From the NCBI GenBank assembly GCA_937967955.1, contig CALBUB010000015.1, forward strand, positions 62,001-126,000: 64,000 nt of DNA, written 5' to 3'. A model generated the notes under the pieces. That model made no database searches. It was given only the letters and a program-made list of their open reading frames with translations, and was not told the origin of the DNA. Numbering within the stretch: position 1 is the first letter of the stretch; the number at the start of each line of letters is the position of its first letter. Below, piece after piece: positions 46,661-56,390 of this stretch. The DNA comes from an uncultured Bacillota bacterium. Lineage in GTDB: Bacteria; Bacillota; Clostridia; Tissierellales; Tepidimicrobiaceae. A program made the position numbers and the translations under genes.

Positions 46661-47584
46661 ATGGAAACAATCGATTTGAATAGATCTAAAATAGAACTTA
46701 GTGGCACTGCAGTTGCTTTAGGAAACTTTGATGGCGTCCATATTGGCCATCAACAACTGATAGAAAGCAACATAAAAGAAGCAAAGATTAGAAAATTACG
46801 ATCAGCTATTTTAATCTTTAGAAATCATACAAAAGAGCTATTAGCAAAAAACAATGACCCTAAAATACAACTGTTAACAAGTTTTGAACAAAAAATAGAG
46901 ATACTCAAAAATTTTAGCTTAGATGCTGTATATATAATTGACTTTGATGAGGATTTAATGAAGCTTTCTCCAGAAGAATTTATTACTAATATATTGTTAA
47001 AAAAACTTAAGGCTAAACTTGTTACCGTAGGCTTTAATTATAGGTTTGGCTATAAAGCAGCAGGAGATAGTGACTTATTAAAAAAAGTAGGTTTAGATAA
47101 AGGAATTGAGGTAAATGTTATACCACCTGTTTATATAGAGGGACAAATCATTAGCAGTACTGCTATTCGAAATTTTATAAAAGCTGGTAATATAAAGAAA
47201 GCAAATAAATTTCTAGGAAGGAATTTCACCATAATAGGCTCTGTCATTAAAGGGAAAAATAGAGGTAGGAAGCTAGGATTTCCAACAGCAAACATAAAAT
47301 TAAGTGATAATTATGTCATACCTAAAGAAGGTGTATATGTAACCAATACTTTTATAAATGGTAAAAAGTTTAATAGTTTAACTAATATAGGATATAATCC
47401 AACCTTTAATGAAAAGGAATTAAAGATAGAAACTTATATTTTAGATTTTGCTGGTAATTTATATGGCAAAACTTTAGAAATAGAATTTTTAGATTTTATT
47501 AGGGATGATATAAAGTTCAACTCAGTCCAAGAATTAATATCTCAGATTGAAAAAGATGTAAAATATATAAAAACTCATTATTAA
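46661..47584 (+). CDS. ribF: Bifunctional riboflavin kinase/FAD synthetase
   Basis: RibF makes FMN and FAD from riboflavin. The 307-residue protein has the adenylyltransferase domain with ALGNFDGVHIGHQQL (about 20-34) and the flavokinase domain with GRNRGRKLGFPTANI-type sequence (GKNRGRKLGFPTANI, about 200). ATG 46661 is preferred behind AAGGTGGTAATA; an in-frame GTG at 46652 is inside that site. Last gene of the rimP unit. Confidence 0.96.
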   Translation: METIDLNRSKIELSGTAVALGNFDGVHIGHQQLIESNIKEAKIRKLRSAILIFRNHTKELLAKNNDPKIQLLTSFEQKIEILKNFSLDAVYIIDFDEDLMKLSPEEFITNILLKKLKAKLVTVGFNYRFGYKAAGDSDLLKKVGLDKGIEVNVIPPVYIEGQIISSTAIRNFIKAGNIKKANKFLGRNFTIIGSVIKGKNRGRKLGFPTANIKLSDNYVIPKEGVYVTNTFINGKKFNSLTNIGYNPTFNEKELKIETYILDFAGNLYGKTLEIEFLDFIRDDIKFNSVQELISQIEKDVKYIKTHY

Positions 47585-47592
47585 TTTAAATA

Positions 47593-47621
47593 TTTACAAT
47601 TAAAAAAATATGTGTTAAGAT
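47593..47621 (+). promoter_or_regulatory. Promoter for rpsO
   Basis: TTTACA (47593-47598) and TAAGAT (47616-47621) are 17 bases apart. It lies in the 128-base gap between ribF and rpsO and starts a leader of about 85 bases. Confidence 0.6.
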
Positions 47622-47639
47622 ATTCTAGAGATATATGCC

Positions 47640-47680
47640 TTAGCTATGTTTAGCGCTTCCTCGGCGCTTTACTTAGCTAA
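47640..47680 (+). promoter_or_regulatory. Structured rpsO leader
   Basis: TTAGCTA (47640-47646) pairs with TAGCTAA (47674-47680), and inside it AGCGC (47652-47656) pairs with GCGCT (47664-47668). The two stacked stems with internal loops resemble an S15 autoregulatory leader in position and size, although S15 leaders differ between phyla. No T tract follows. Confidence 0.55.
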
Positions 47681-47712
47681 TGGCAAATAGATAAATTTTG
47701 AGGAGGTATTAT

Positions 47713-47982
47713 ATGTCACTTACAAAGGAGCAAAAGGAAAAAATTATAGAAGAGTACAAACTACACGATAATGATACTGGTTCACCAGAAGTACAAATTG
47801 CCATTTTAACTCACAGAATAAATGCTTTAACAGAACATCTTAAAAATCATAAAAAAGACCACCATTCAAGAAGAGGTTTATTTAAGATGATTGGTCAAAG
47901 AAGAGGATTGTTAAGGTATTTAGAAAAGAAAGATATTAATAGATATCGTGAACTAATTGAAAAGTTAGGCATTAGAGGATAA
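47713..47982 (+). CDS. rpsO: 30S ribosomal protein S15
   Basis: S15 is a primary binder of the 16S central domain. The 89-residue protein is full length with [16 protein letters not shown] and the [11 protein letters not shown] and QRRGLLRYL motifs. ATG 47713 follows GAGGAGG; the possible ATG at 47698 reads through that site. Located ahead of pnp, the classic pairing. Confidence 0.98.
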   Translation: MSLTKEQKEKIIEEYKLHDNDTGSPEVQIAILTHRINALTEHLKNHKKDHHSRRGLFKMIGQRRGLLRYLEKKDINRYRELIEKLGIRG

Positions 47983-47989
47983 AAGAACG

Positions 47990-48008
47990 GGGGCAATAGA
48001 GCCCCTTT
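47990..48008 (+). terminator. Weak intrinsic terminator after rpsO
   Basis: GGGGC (47990-47994) pairs with GCCCC (48001-48005) around AATAGA, followed by TTTATT. The stem is short and the T tract broken, so partial read-through into pnp is likely. An AT-rich stretch with TATAAT at 48062 could provide a pnp promoter but has no convincing -35. Confidence 0.6.
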
Positions 48009-48092
48009 ATTCATTATAATATAATTTATATTAGATATAGATTTATTATTAAATTATAGGATATAATAACATTATTAGAAGGAGGGTTGAAT

Positions 48093-50219
48093 ATGGAGAA
48101 GCAATTCCGTTATAATTTAGCAGGCACAGAATTAATAGTAACTATAGGCAAAGTTGCTGAGCAAGCTAATGGAGCTTGTTTATTACAATATGGTGATACT
48201 GTTGTATTAGTTACTGCTTGCGCTTCGAAAGAACCAAGGGAAGGTATAGATTTCTTTCCATTAAGTGTTGATTTTGAAGAAAAATTGTATGCAGTAGGAA
48301 AAATTCCGGGAGGCTTTATCAAAAGAGAAGGTAAGCCAAGTGATAAAGCAATATTAACAGCTAGGTTAATTGATAGACCTATTAGACCTTTATTTCCTGA
48401 AGGCTATAGAAATGACGTTCAAGTAATAGTAACTGTGCTATCTGTTGATCAAGATCATACTCCTGACATTTTAGGCATGATCGGCTCTTCCATAGCATTA
48501 TCAATTTCAGATATTCCTTTTCAAGGTCCTACCGGAGCAGTATCCGTTGGGTTAGTAGATGGTGAGTTTGTTATCAATCCAAATGCAAAAGAAAGAGAAA
48601 AATCAGATCTAAGCCTTACTGTTTCAGGAACCAAGGATGCAATAATGATGGTTGAGGCAGGTGCAAATGAAGTACCAGAGAATGTAATATTAGATGCAAT
48701 AATGTTAGCCCATGAAGAAATCAAAAAATTATGTGAATTTATTGAAGAAATACAAGCAGAAGTAGGTAAGGAAAAGCAGACATTTGAAGTATTCATGACA
48801 GATGAAGAAATTGCTAAGGAAGTAGAAGAGTATGTTAAGGATAGCCTAATCGATGCTATAAGAACCGAGGACAAAACTGAAAGAGAAGAAAATATAGATA
48901 AGGTGATGAATGAGACAATTGAGTATTTCTTAGAAAAATATCCTGATAATGAGAAGGATATTAGCGAAACTCTAAACAAACTGTTAAAAGAAGAAATGAG
49001 AAGTCTCATATTGGAAGAAGGAATAAGACCTGATAATAGAAAACCCGATGAGATAAGACCTATATCTTGCGAAGTAGGTTTACTTCCAAGGGCTCATGGT
49101 TCTGGTTTATTTACAAGAGGGCAAACACAAGTATTGACAGTTGCAACCTTAGGTGCTAAAAGTGATGTTCAGATAATCGATGGAATTGGAGACGAAGAAA
49201 TGAAAAGGTATATGCACCATTATAATTTCCCACCTTATAGCGTTGGAGAAACTAGGGTAATAAGAGGTCCAGGCAGAAGGGAAATTGGTCATGGTGCTTT
49301 AGCTGAAAGAGCATTAGAACCTGTTATTCCTTCGGAAGATGAATTCCCTTATACTATAAGATTAGTATCAGAAGTGTTAAGTTCTAATGGCTCAACATCT
49401 CAAGCTAGTGTTTGTGGTAGTACTTTGGCACTATTAGATGCAGGAGTTCCAATAAAGAAATCTGTGGCAGGAATAGCTATGGGTTTAATAAAGTCTGATG
49501 ATAAAGTGGTTATACTATCAGATATCCAAGGAATGGAAGACCATTTTGGCGATATGGACTTTAAGGTTGCTGGTACAAGAGATGGAATAACAGCTTTACA
49601 GATGGACATAAAAATACCTGGTATAGATAGAGAAATTTTAAAAGAAGCTTTAGAAAAAGCTAAACAGGGTAGACTATATATATTAGATAAGATGGATGAA
49701 ACAATTTCTAAACCAAGAGAGCATCTATCTCCTTATGCACCTAGGATATTTAAGATGAAGGTAGATCCAGATAAAATAAGGGATATTATAGGGCCAGGAG
49801 GCAAGATGATCAACAAGATTATAGATGAAACTAACGTAAAAATTGACATTGACAACGATGGAAAAATATTGATTGCAGCAGAAGATAGGGAAAAAGGACA
49901 AAGAGCAATTGATTTAATAAACACTATTACTAAAGATGTAGAAGTTGGAGATATTTATACAGGAAAAGTAGCAAGAATAGCGCCCTTTGGAGCCTTTGTA
50001 GAACTATTTAATGGAAAAGAAGGCTTGCTCCATATTTCAAATATTTCTCACGAAAGGATTGAAAAAGTGGAAGATGTGTTATCTATTGGAGATGAAGTTT
50101 TAGTCAAAGTAATAGATGTAGATATTCATGGTAGGATTAATTTATCAAGAAAGGCAGTACTACCTAAGGAAACTAAGCCTGTAAGGAAAGCGAGAAATAC
50201 AAAAAATAATACAAAATAA
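48093..50219 (+). CDS. pnp: Polynucleotide phosphorylase
   Basis: PNPase degrades RNA 3' to 5' phosphorolytically. The 708-residue protein has the two RNase PH domains (about 10-230 and 310-540), the helical domain between them, a KH domain (about 555-610, with [12 protein letters not shown]) and an S1 domain (about 620-690). ATG 48093 follows GGAGGG; an in-frame TTG is six bases earlier. A strong terminator follows. Confidence 0.98.
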   Translation: MEKQFRYNLAGTELIVTIGKVAEQANGACLLQYGDTVVLVTACASKEPREGIDFFPLSVDFEEKLYAVGKIPGGFIKREGKPSDKAILTARLIDRPIRPLFPEGYRNDVQVIVTVLSVDQDHTPDILGMIGSSIALSISDIPFQGPTGAVSVGLVDGEFVINPNAKEREKSDLSLTVSGTKDAIMMVEAGANEVPENVILDAIMLAHEEIKKLCEFIEEIQAEVGKEKQTFEVFMTDEEIAKEVEEYVKDSLIDAIRTEDKTEREENIDKVMNETIEYFLEKYPDNEKDISETLNKLLKEEMRSLILEEGIRPDNRKPDEIRPISCEVGLLPRAHGSGLFTRGQTQVLTVATLGAKSDVQIIDGIGDEEMKRYMHHYNFPPYSVGETRVIRGPGRREIGHGALAERALEPVIPSEDEFPYTIRLVSEVLSSNGSTSQASVCGSTLALLDAGVPIKKSVAGIAMGLIKSDDKVVILSDIQGMEDHFGDMDFKVAGTRDGITALQMDIKIPGIDREILKEALEKAKQGRLYILDKMDETISKPREHLSPYAPRIFKMKVDPDKIRDIIGPGGKMINKIIDETNVKIDIDNDGKILIAAEDREKGQRAIDLINTITKDVEVGDIYTGKVARIAPFGAFVELFNGKEGLLHISNISHERIEKVEDVLSIGDEVLVKVIDVDIHGRINLSRKAVLPKETKPVRKARNTKNNTK

Positions 50220-50223
50220 AGCC

Positions 50224-50253
50224 ACATGAACCACAAATAGGTTCATGTTTTTT
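50224..50253 (+). terminator. Intrinsic terminator after pnp
   Basis: ACATGAACC (50224-50232) pairs with GGTTCATGT (50240-50248) around ACAAATA, followed by a run of T to 50253. Clear rho-independent terminator. Confidence 0.9.
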
Positions 50254-50326
50254 AATTTATAATTTAATAAATATATTTCTATCCTTCTGAATATAATGTT
50301 TTAGGAGAAAATTTGGAGGGATAGAT

Positions 50327-51037
50327 ATGAGATTGATTATAGTTGATAAAAAAATATTGTATATTTTACTTGCGGTAATTGTTGCTATAATTGTGGTTTC
50401 TCTTGTTATTAGCTTTTATAATAGAGCTGAAGAGACTTTCAATATGGATGTATATTATAAAGGAAATGTAGATGATAAAATTATTGCTTTTGCCTGTAAT
50501 ATAGACTGGGGCAACGAATTTATTCAACCAATGTTAGACATATTTAATGAACATGATATTAAAATAACTTTTTTTGTTACTGGCAGATGGGCTAAAGAAA
50601 ATCCAGAATTGCTAAAGACCATATATGCAGAAGGCCATGAAATAGGGAATCATGGCTATCAACACTTGGAATATGATAAGTTAAATTATGAAAAGAATAA
50701 AGAACAGATATTGACAGCCCATGATATAATTAAAGATGTATTGGGTACGGAAGCAAGATTTTTTGCTCCACCTGCTGGTGCATATAATGATAATACAGTA
50801 AAAGCTGCAAAAGATCTTGGATATGAGGTAATTATGTGGAGTATAGATACAATTGATTGGAGAGAAGATAGCACAAAGGATATAATAGTAAAAAGAGTAA
50901 CAGAGAAATTACATAATGCGGCAATTGTACTTATGCATCCAACTGGGGAAACCGTAAAGGCTTTACCAGAAATGATTACATACATATTGGATAAGGGCTA
51001 CAAAATTGGTACAATAAGTGATGTAGTAAAACAATAA
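50327..51037 (+). CDS. Polysaccharide deacetylase family protein (YlxY-like)
   Basis: A 236-residue protein with an N-terminal membrane anchor (about 8-28) and a NodB-type domain outside the cell. Conserved motifs are GNHGYQH (metal-binding histidines, about 106-112), FFAPPAGAY (about 144-152) and VLMHPT (about 204). The first NodB motif, usually TFDDG, reads CNIDWG here, so one of its aspartates is missing. YlxY in this place in Bacillus is related to PdaB. Catalytic activity is therefore uncertain. A TGGAGGGATAG precedes the ATG. Confidence 0.85.
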   Translation: MRLIIVDKKILYILLAVIVAIIVVSLVISFYNRAEETFNMDVYYKGNVDDKIIAFACNIDWGNEFIQPMLDIFNEHDIKITFFVTGRWAKENPELLKTIYAEGHEIGNHGYQHLEYDKLNYEKNKEQILTAHDIIKDVLGTEARFFAPPAGAYNDNTVKAAKDLGYEVIMWSIDTIDWREDSTKDIIVKRVTEKLHNAAIVLMHPTGETVKALPEMITYILDKGYKIGTISDVVKQ

Positions 51038-51057
51038 GACAAGGAGGAAGTAATTAA

Positions 51058-52341
51058 TTGTATTCAAGATATAGATTAAGCAATGGGACAAGGGTTGTAA
51101 TGGAAAAAGTTCCTCATTTTAATTCAGTCTCTATAGGTGTTTTTATAAATACAGGCTCTATAAATGAAAACAAAGAAATAAACGGAATTTCACATTTCAT
51201 AGAGCATATGCTCTTTAAGGGAACTAAAACAAGGACTGGAAAAGAAATAGCTGAATATATTGATAACATTGGAGGAGAGTTAAACGCTTTTACAGATACA
51301 GAATATACATGCTTTTATGTTAGAACACTGGACAAGCATATTGATAAAGCAATTGATATATTAGCCGATATTATAAATAATCCAATTTTTAAAGATGAAG
51401 ACATAAAAAATGAAAAGAAGGTTATCTTTGAAGAAATTAAGATGTATATAGATTCTCCAGAGGATCTTGTATACGACATGTTATATGAAGTTATGTTCAA
51501 AGAAAATTCTCTCTCTTTGCCTATTATAGGAACTGTAGAAAGTGTTGGAAAGCTAAAAAGGGAAACTATAATCGATTATTTTAATAGATATTATATTCCT
51601 GAGAATATGGTCATATCAGTATGTGGAAATTTTAATTCTAAAGAAGTTCTAAATATGCTAGAAGAACATTTTTATAGGAAAAAGGATGAAAGTGTGTATA
51701 GAGAAAGCTTGCATAATATAAATGACAAACCTGTAGTTAAGCAAAACATTACGTGGAAGTACAAAGATATAGAACAGTTAAATTTTTGTTTAGGAATGGA
51801 AGGCATAAAAAGAGGAGACAAAGATATATATCCATTAACAATAGTTAACAATATACTAGGTGGCTGTGTTAGTTCAAAACTATTCCAAAAAATACGAGAA
51901 GAAAAGGGGTTAGTATATTCTATTTATTCTAACATAGACACATATAAAACTACTGGTGTCTTTTCAATATATGCTGCTTTAAGTTCAGAACATTTAATGC
52001 AAGTAATTAGATTGATTAAAGATGAGCTTGATAGTTTAAAAAAGTATTTAATAACAAAAGAAGAACTTAATAAATCCAAGGAAAAAATAAAAAGCAACTA
52101 TATATTAGGCCTTGAAGATACTTTTAGTAGAATGCTCAATTTGGGAGAAGCCGAATTATTATTAGGGTGCCCTATTCCCCATCAAAAAATATTAGAAAGA
52201 ATAGATAAGATAAGTTTAGATGATATAGAAAGGGTTATTCTAAAAGTATTTGATAAAAACAAATACAATATATCATATGTTGGAAAGATTAAAGATTATG
52301 ACAGACTTAATGGGCAATTGAAAGAGGTACTATTTAATTAA
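51058..52341 (+). CDS. M16 family zinc peptidase (MlpA/YmxG-like)
   Basis: A 427-residue insulinase-type peptidase. The inverted zinc motif HxxEH is present as HFIEH at about residues 46-50 with the downstream glutamate in EEIKMYIDSPED. The inactive-type second half has the RxxY-like region (KGLVYSIYSN). The TTG start has AAGGAGG ten bases upstream. Its homologue stands between ylxY and ymxH in Bacillus; the physiological substrate is unknown. Confidence 0.92.
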   Translation: MYSRYRLSNGTRVVMEKVPHFNSVSIGVFINTGSINENKEINGISHFIEHMLFKGTKTRTGKEIAEYIDNIGGELNAFTDTEYTCFYVRTLDKHIDKAIDILADIINNPIFKDEDIKNEKKVIFEEIKMYIDSPEDLVYDMLYEVMFKENSLSLPIIGTVESVGKLKRETIIDYFNRYYIPENMVISVCGNFNSKEVLNMLEEHFYRKKDESVYRESLHNINDKPVVKQNITWKYKDIEQLNFCLGMEGIKRGDKDIYPLTIVNNILGGCVSSKLFQKIREEKGLVYSIYSNIDTYKTTGVFSIYAALSSEHLMQVIRLIKDELDSLKKYLITKEELNKSKEKIKSNYILGLEDTFSRMLNLGEAELLLGCPIPHQKILERIDKISLDDIERVILKVFDKNKYNISYVGKIKDYDRLNGQLKEVLFN

Positions 52342-52386
52342 GAAGATTATGAAAAACTTAATAAATATATAGAAAGGAGATACTAT

Positions 52387-52830
52387 ATGGAAAACAAAAA
52401 AAAGATAAAAATAAAATATGTAAGTGATGAAATTGAAAGATTAAGATATATTGATGGAAAAAGTGATTGGATAGACTTAAGGGCAGCAGAACATGTGGTA
52501 ATGAAAAAAGGAGAATTCAGATTAATTTCTTTAGGTGTAGCAATGGAACTTCCAGAAGGTTATGAAGCACTAATAGTACCTAGAAGCAGTACCTACAAAA
52601 ACTTTGGAATTATTCAAGCTAATCACTGTGGAGTTATTGATGAAAGCTATTGCGCTAATGAAGATGTTTGGAAGTTTCCGGCAATAGCCTTGCGAGATAC
52701 AGAAATACATGTTAATGATAGAATTTGTCAGTTTCGAATCATAAAACATCAACCTGTAATTGAGTTTGAAGAAGTGGATGATTTAGGTAATGAACCACGA
52801 GGTGGCTTTGGCAGTACAGGTATTAAGTAA
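52387..52830 (+). CDS. dut: dUTP diphosphatase, trimeric type
   Basis: Dut hydrolyses dUTP to dUMP, keeping uracil out of DNA. The 147-residue protein has all five motifs: [27 protein letters not shown]...[16 protein letters not shown] and the C-terminal phosphate-binding GGFGSTG. AAAGGAGA precedes the ATG. It is placed between the M16 protease and the YmxH gene, unlike the usual dapA-type genes found there in Bacillus. Confidence 0.93.
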   Translation: MENKKKIKIKYVSDEIERLRYIDGKSDWIDLRAAEHVVMKKGEFRLISLGVAMELPEGYEALIVPRSSTYKNFGIIQANHCGVIDESYCANEDVWKFPAIALRDTEIHVNDRICQFRIIKHQPVIEFEEVDDLGNEPRGGFGSTGIK

Positions 52831-52845
52831 ATACATTAGAAAATT

Positions 52846-52886
52846 AAAAAGGATTGAGTTTTGCACTAAGAAACTCAATCCTTTTT
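52846..52886. terminator. Bidirectional intrinsic terminator after dut
   Basis: The arms 52846-52861 and 52871-52886 are exact reverse complements over 16 bases (AAAAAGGATTGAGTTT), with a nine-base loop and a T run at the 3' end; the A run on the 5' arm makes it symmetrical. It clearly ends the dut message. Confidence 0.9.
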
Positions 52887-52943
52887 AATTTTGTTTCAAA
52901 AGCAGTTTATTGTTATCTATTAAATGATTAAATTTGGATAGTA

Positions 52944-52968
52944 TATCATAACTAACCTTATCATAACT
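52944..52968. repeat. Direct repeat TATCATAACT in the dut-ymxH gap
   Basis: TATCATAACT occurs at 52944-52953 and 52959-52968, a 15-base period, within the 164-base AT-rich gap before the YmxH gene. It could be an operator, but in such AT-rich DNA chance is a real alternative. No convincing promoter is seen in the rest of this gap. Confidence 0.3.
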
Positions 52969-53050
52969 GATAAAACAAAAATAAATCATAAATCAAATAA
53001 AACTACAATACAATAATAAAAGAAAAATTACAAAATAAGGGGCGAATAAA

Positions 53051-53287
53051 ATGCTTTTAAGTGAATTAGGAGGAAAAGAAATAGTAAATTTAAACAATGG
53101 TGAAAGATTGGGCATAATAGCAGATACTGATATTGTAGTTGATAAAAAAACAGGAAAAATAATATCCTTATTAATTCCAGATGGAAAACTTCAATTTAAA
53201 CTATTTGGAAACAGCAGGGAAATGGAAATTCCTTGGCAAGCCATTAGAAAAATTGGTCAAGATATGATTATTATTGAATTAGAGTAA
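53051..53287 (+). CDS. YlmC/YmxH family PRC-barrel protein
   Basis: A 78-residue protein of the YlmC/YmxH sporulation family with a PRC-barrel-like fold. The pattern LSELGGKEIVNLNNGERLG, then IISLLIP, then IPWQAIRKIGQDMIIIEL fits throughout. Homologues are often expressed in the sporangium; the role is unknown. It is flanked by terminators on both sides, so it is a single-gene unit. Confidence 0.88.
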   Translation: MLLSELGGKEIVNLNNGERLGIIADTDIVVDKKTGKIISLLIPDGKLQFKLFGNSREMEIPWQAIRKIGQDMIIIELE

Positions 53288-53325
53288 ATATTAAGCCTGA
53301 TTTAAAATCAGGCTTAATATTTTTT
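53286..53325 (+). terminator. Intrinsic terminator after the YmxH gene
   Basis: AAATATTAAGCCTGATTT (53286-53303) and its reverse complement (53305-53322) form a long stem whose centre opens to a small loop; TTTTTT follows. It begins at the stop codon of the gene. Confidence 0.9.
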
Positions 53326-53377
53326 ATAAATATGAGCATATTATAATTAGCACATTAAATATATTGGAGGTTATAGG

Positions 53378-54076
53378 GTGAGAAGAGAAAATAAGCAAGA
53401 GCAAAATCAAAATATGGATATTATTGATAATATAAACAAAGTGGGCGTGCCAAATGTACCTAATTTTGAAAACAATATACAGTTTATTACTATAGTAGGA
53501 GAAATAGAAGGGCATACCTCTTCTTCAACAGGAAAAAAGACTACAAAATATGAACACATTATACCTATGTTGATTGCAGCAGTACAAGATCCAAAAATTG
53601 AAGGTCTATTTATAATATTAAATACAGAAGGAGGAGATGTAGAAGCTGGACTTGCGTTAAGCGAAATGATTAATAGTATAGACAAACCAAAAGTTTCTTT
53701 AGTCCTTGGTGGAGGTCATAGTATAGGTGTACCTTTAGCTACAGCTACAGACTATTCATTTATAGTTCCTACTGCTGCTATGACTATCCATCCTATTAGA
53801 ACAACTGGACTGGTTATAGGCGTTCCTCAAACTTTCAGATATTTTCAGAAAATGCAAAAGAGGATTAATGATTTCATACTGCGGACTTCTAATATTTCAG
53901 AAGAAACTCTTACTAAACTTATGTTTGCTACAGATGAATTGGCTAATGACATAGGAACAATACTTATTGGTAAAGAAGCTGTAGAATATGGCTTGATTGA
54001 TGAAGTAGGTGGCTTTAGTCAGGCACTAAAAAAATTACATGAACTTATTAATGAAAGGAAAAATATTGAAAAATAA
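53378..54076 (+). CDS. tepA: ClpP-like protease TepA
   Basis: TepA is a ClpP-fold serine protease found in spore formers and linked to protein translocation or spore outgrowth. The 232-residue protein has the nucleophile serine in GGHSIGVPLA (about 112-121) and the histidine in MTIHPIR (about 135). The TEGGDVEAGLALSEMI segment is typical. GTG start is behind GGAGG. Located before ftsK as in Bacillus. Confidence 0.92.
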   Translation: MRRENKQEQNQNMDIIDNINKVGVPNVPNFENNIQFITIVGEIEGHTSSSTGKKTTKYEHIIPMLIAAVQDPKIEGLFIILNTEGGDVEAGLALSEMINSIDKPKVSLVLGGGHSIGVPLATATDYSFIVPTAAMTIHPIRTTGLVIGVPQTFRYFQKMQKRINDFILRTSNISEETLTKLMFATDELANDIGTILIGKEAVEYGLIDEVGGFSQALKKLHELINERKNIEK

Positions 54077-54227
54077 ATTATAATATAATACCATGAAGAC
54101 ATAAAGGGGGATTTTTTTATTTTTCATATTATATCTATTTGATTATAAGGATATAATTTTTTTGATATAATAAGATTAATATTAAAAACATACATAGTAA
54201 TATTTGAAAAATAAGAGGTGGTTTTGT

Positions 54228-56390
54228 TTGTCTAGGAAAAAAGTAAAGAGTAAAAAGAAGGGAAAAATTAAATACAATAGGGAAATATTAGGAGTTATAA
54301 TTCTATTATTTGGTCTTTTTTCACTTATAAGTTTGTTTAGTAATAAAACAGGGCTTGTAGGAATTGTTCTAAGAAATACTTATTTTACATTAATGGGTTT
54401 TGGAGGTTATTTTTTTCCATTGGTAATCATAGGGACAAGCCTACTTTTTTTAATTGCTAAGTTTGAAGGTGACGACAAATTTAAAACTGCTTGTTTACTA
54501 ATTTTATTTTTATGTTTATTAGTATTTTTAGATATTACATATATAAAAGAAAACAATTTTTCCAATAGAATTTTAATGTCTATACATTTAAGTAAGAAAG
54601 GTGTTGGCGGAGGAGTTGTTGGTTCTTTTATAGGTTACATATTATTAAAGTTATTTGGCTCAGTAGGTTCATATATATTAATTAGTTTTATTGCTTTAAT
54701 AGCAGTCTTATTATTTACTGATGTAAAATTTACAGACTTGTTGGACAAAGTTAAAATTAAATTTAAATTTAAATCTAAGAAAAATGCTCCTTCAAAAGTA
54801 AGTAATAAAATAGATAATAAAAGAAATATACAAGCAAACAGTTTTATAGAAGATAGCAAACAAGAAGTAATTATCAAAGAATACAACTCCAAACCTAAAG
54901 GGAATCATAAAAACAAATTAAAAACTAATATTGTGATAACAGATAACAAAGCTTCTTTTTCAAATTTTAAATTTCCCTCTTTAGAACTTCTAGAAGACGT
55001 TGAAAAAAAGCAAACCTACGATTTTAAGAAAGAAGTTATTAATAATGCAAAAAAAATAGAAGAAACTATGAAAAACTTTGGGATTGATTCTAGAATAATC
55101 CAAATTGACAGAGGGCCAACTATAACGTGCTACGAACTTCAACCTGCTCCAGGTGTAAAAGTAAGTAGGATTGTAAATTTATCTAACGATTTGGCCTTAA
55201 GCTTAGCTGCTTCAGATATAAGGATTGTAGCGCCAATTCCAGGTAAGGCCGCTGTTGGTATAGAGGTACCTAACAAGGTTAAAGATGTGGTTACTTTAAA
55301 GGAGATTTTACAATCTGAAGAATATTTAAACTTGGATAGTAACATACCCTTAGCCTTGGGCAAGGATATAACAGGTAAAACAGTAATTTCGAGTATAGAT
55401 AGGATGCCTCATTTACTCATAGCTGGTGCTACTGGTTCAGGAAAAAGCGTGTGTATTAATACAATTATTATGAGTATACTGTTTAAAGCCCATCCAGATG
55501 ATGTAAAATTATTATTGATTGATCCAAAAGTAGTAGAGTTAAACATATATAATGGTATTCCTCACCTATTGATACCAGTAGTTACTGATCCCAAAAAAGC
55601 AGCCATGGCACTTGATTGGGCAGTTAAAGAAATGGAAAGAAGATATAAGTTGTTTGCTGATAATAATGTAAGAGATATTAAATCTTATAATAGAATGCTT
55701 GCAGATGAAGCAGGGGAAAAATTGCCCAATATTGTAATCATAATTGATGAGCTAGCTGATTTAATGATGGTGGCCGCAAAGGAGATAGAAGATTACATAT
55801 GTAGATTAGCACAAATGGCTAGGGCTGCAGGTATGTATTTAATAATTGCTACTCAAAGACCTTCTGTAGATGTTATAACAGGAACCATAAAGGCTAATAT
55901 TCCATCGAGAATATCCTTCGCTGTTTCATCACAGATAGACTCTAGAACTATTCTGGATATGAGTGGTGCAGAAAAACTACTTGGGAAAGGGGATATGCTA
56001 TTTTTCCCCTCAAATCTTCCAAAGCCTGTTCGTGTACAGGGAGCCTTTGTAAGTGATGAGGAAGTTAAAAGGGTTGTAGACTTCTTGAAGTCTCAAAATA
56101 CAGCAGAATATGATGATGAAGTTATGTCTACAATAGAGAATGAAGCAAATATGAATGATTTACATAGAGATGCTGACGAATTATTACCAGATGCTATTTC
56201 TTTAGTGGTTGATGAAGGACAGGCATCAATCTCACTACTACAAAGAAGGCTAAAAATAGGTTATGCGAGAGCTGCCAGAATTATAGATCAGATGGAGGAA
56301 AGAGGTATCGTAGGTGGATATGAAGGCAGTAAACCTAGAAAAGTTCTAATATCAAAAGAAGAATTAGATTCAATAGATAAGGAGAGATAA
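54228..56390 (+). CDS. ftsK: DNA translocase FtsK/SpoIIIE
   Basis: FtsK/SpoIIIE pumps DNA across the closing septum in division or sporulation. I start at TTG 54228, with AGAGGTGG upstream; an in-frame TTG at 54204 has no such site. The 720-residue protein has four N-terminal membrane segments, a short linker, the alpha/beta motor with Walker A GATGSGKSV (about 400) and Walker B IIIDELADLMM, and the C-terminal gamma winged-helix domain (about 655-715) that reads KOPS-type sequences. Whether it acts in division or sporulation cannot be told. Confidence 0.97.
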   Translation: MSRKKVKSKKKGKIKYNREILGVIILLFGLFSLISLFSNKTGLVGIVLRNTYFTLMGFGGYFFPLVIIGTSLLFLIAKFEGDDKFKTACLLILFLCLLVFLDITYIKENNFSNRILMSIHLSKKGVGGGVVGSFIGYILLKLFGSVGSYILISFIALIAVLLFTDVKFTDLLDKVKIKFKFKSKKNAPSKVSNKIDNKRNIQANSFIEDSKQEVIIKEYNSKPKGNHKNKLKTNIVITDNKASFSNFKFPSLELLEDVEKKQTYDFKKEVINNAKKIEETMKNFGIDSRIIQIDRGPTITCYELQPAPGVKVSRIVNLSNDLALSLAASDIRIVAPIPGKAAVGIEVPNKVKDVVTLKEILQSEEYLNLDSNIPLALGKDITGKTVISSIDRMPHLLIAGATGSGKSVCINTIIMSILFKAHPDDVKLLLIDPKVVELNIYNGIPHLLIPVVTDPKKAAMALDWAVKEMERRYKLFADNNVRDIKSYNRMLADEAGEKLPNIVIIIDELADLMMVAAKEIEDYICRLAQMARAAGMYLIIATQRPSVDVITGTIKANIPSRISFAVSSQIDSRTILDMSGAEKLLGKGDMLFFPSNLPKPVRVQGAFVSDEEVKRVVDFLKSQNTAEYDDEVMSTIENEANMNDLHRDADELLPDAISLVVDEGQASISLLQRRLKIGYARAARIIDQMEERGIVGGYEGSKPRKVLISKEELDSIDKER

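Noticed and set aside
48038..48067. pnp promoter with TATAAT at 48062
   Set aside because: The -10 is good but no acceptable -35 is present in AT-rich DNA; not listed as a feature.
54077..54227. Promoter in the tepA-ftsK gap
   Set aside because: Several TATAAT-like hexamers exist, but none has a -35 at proper spacing; the region is simply AT-rich.
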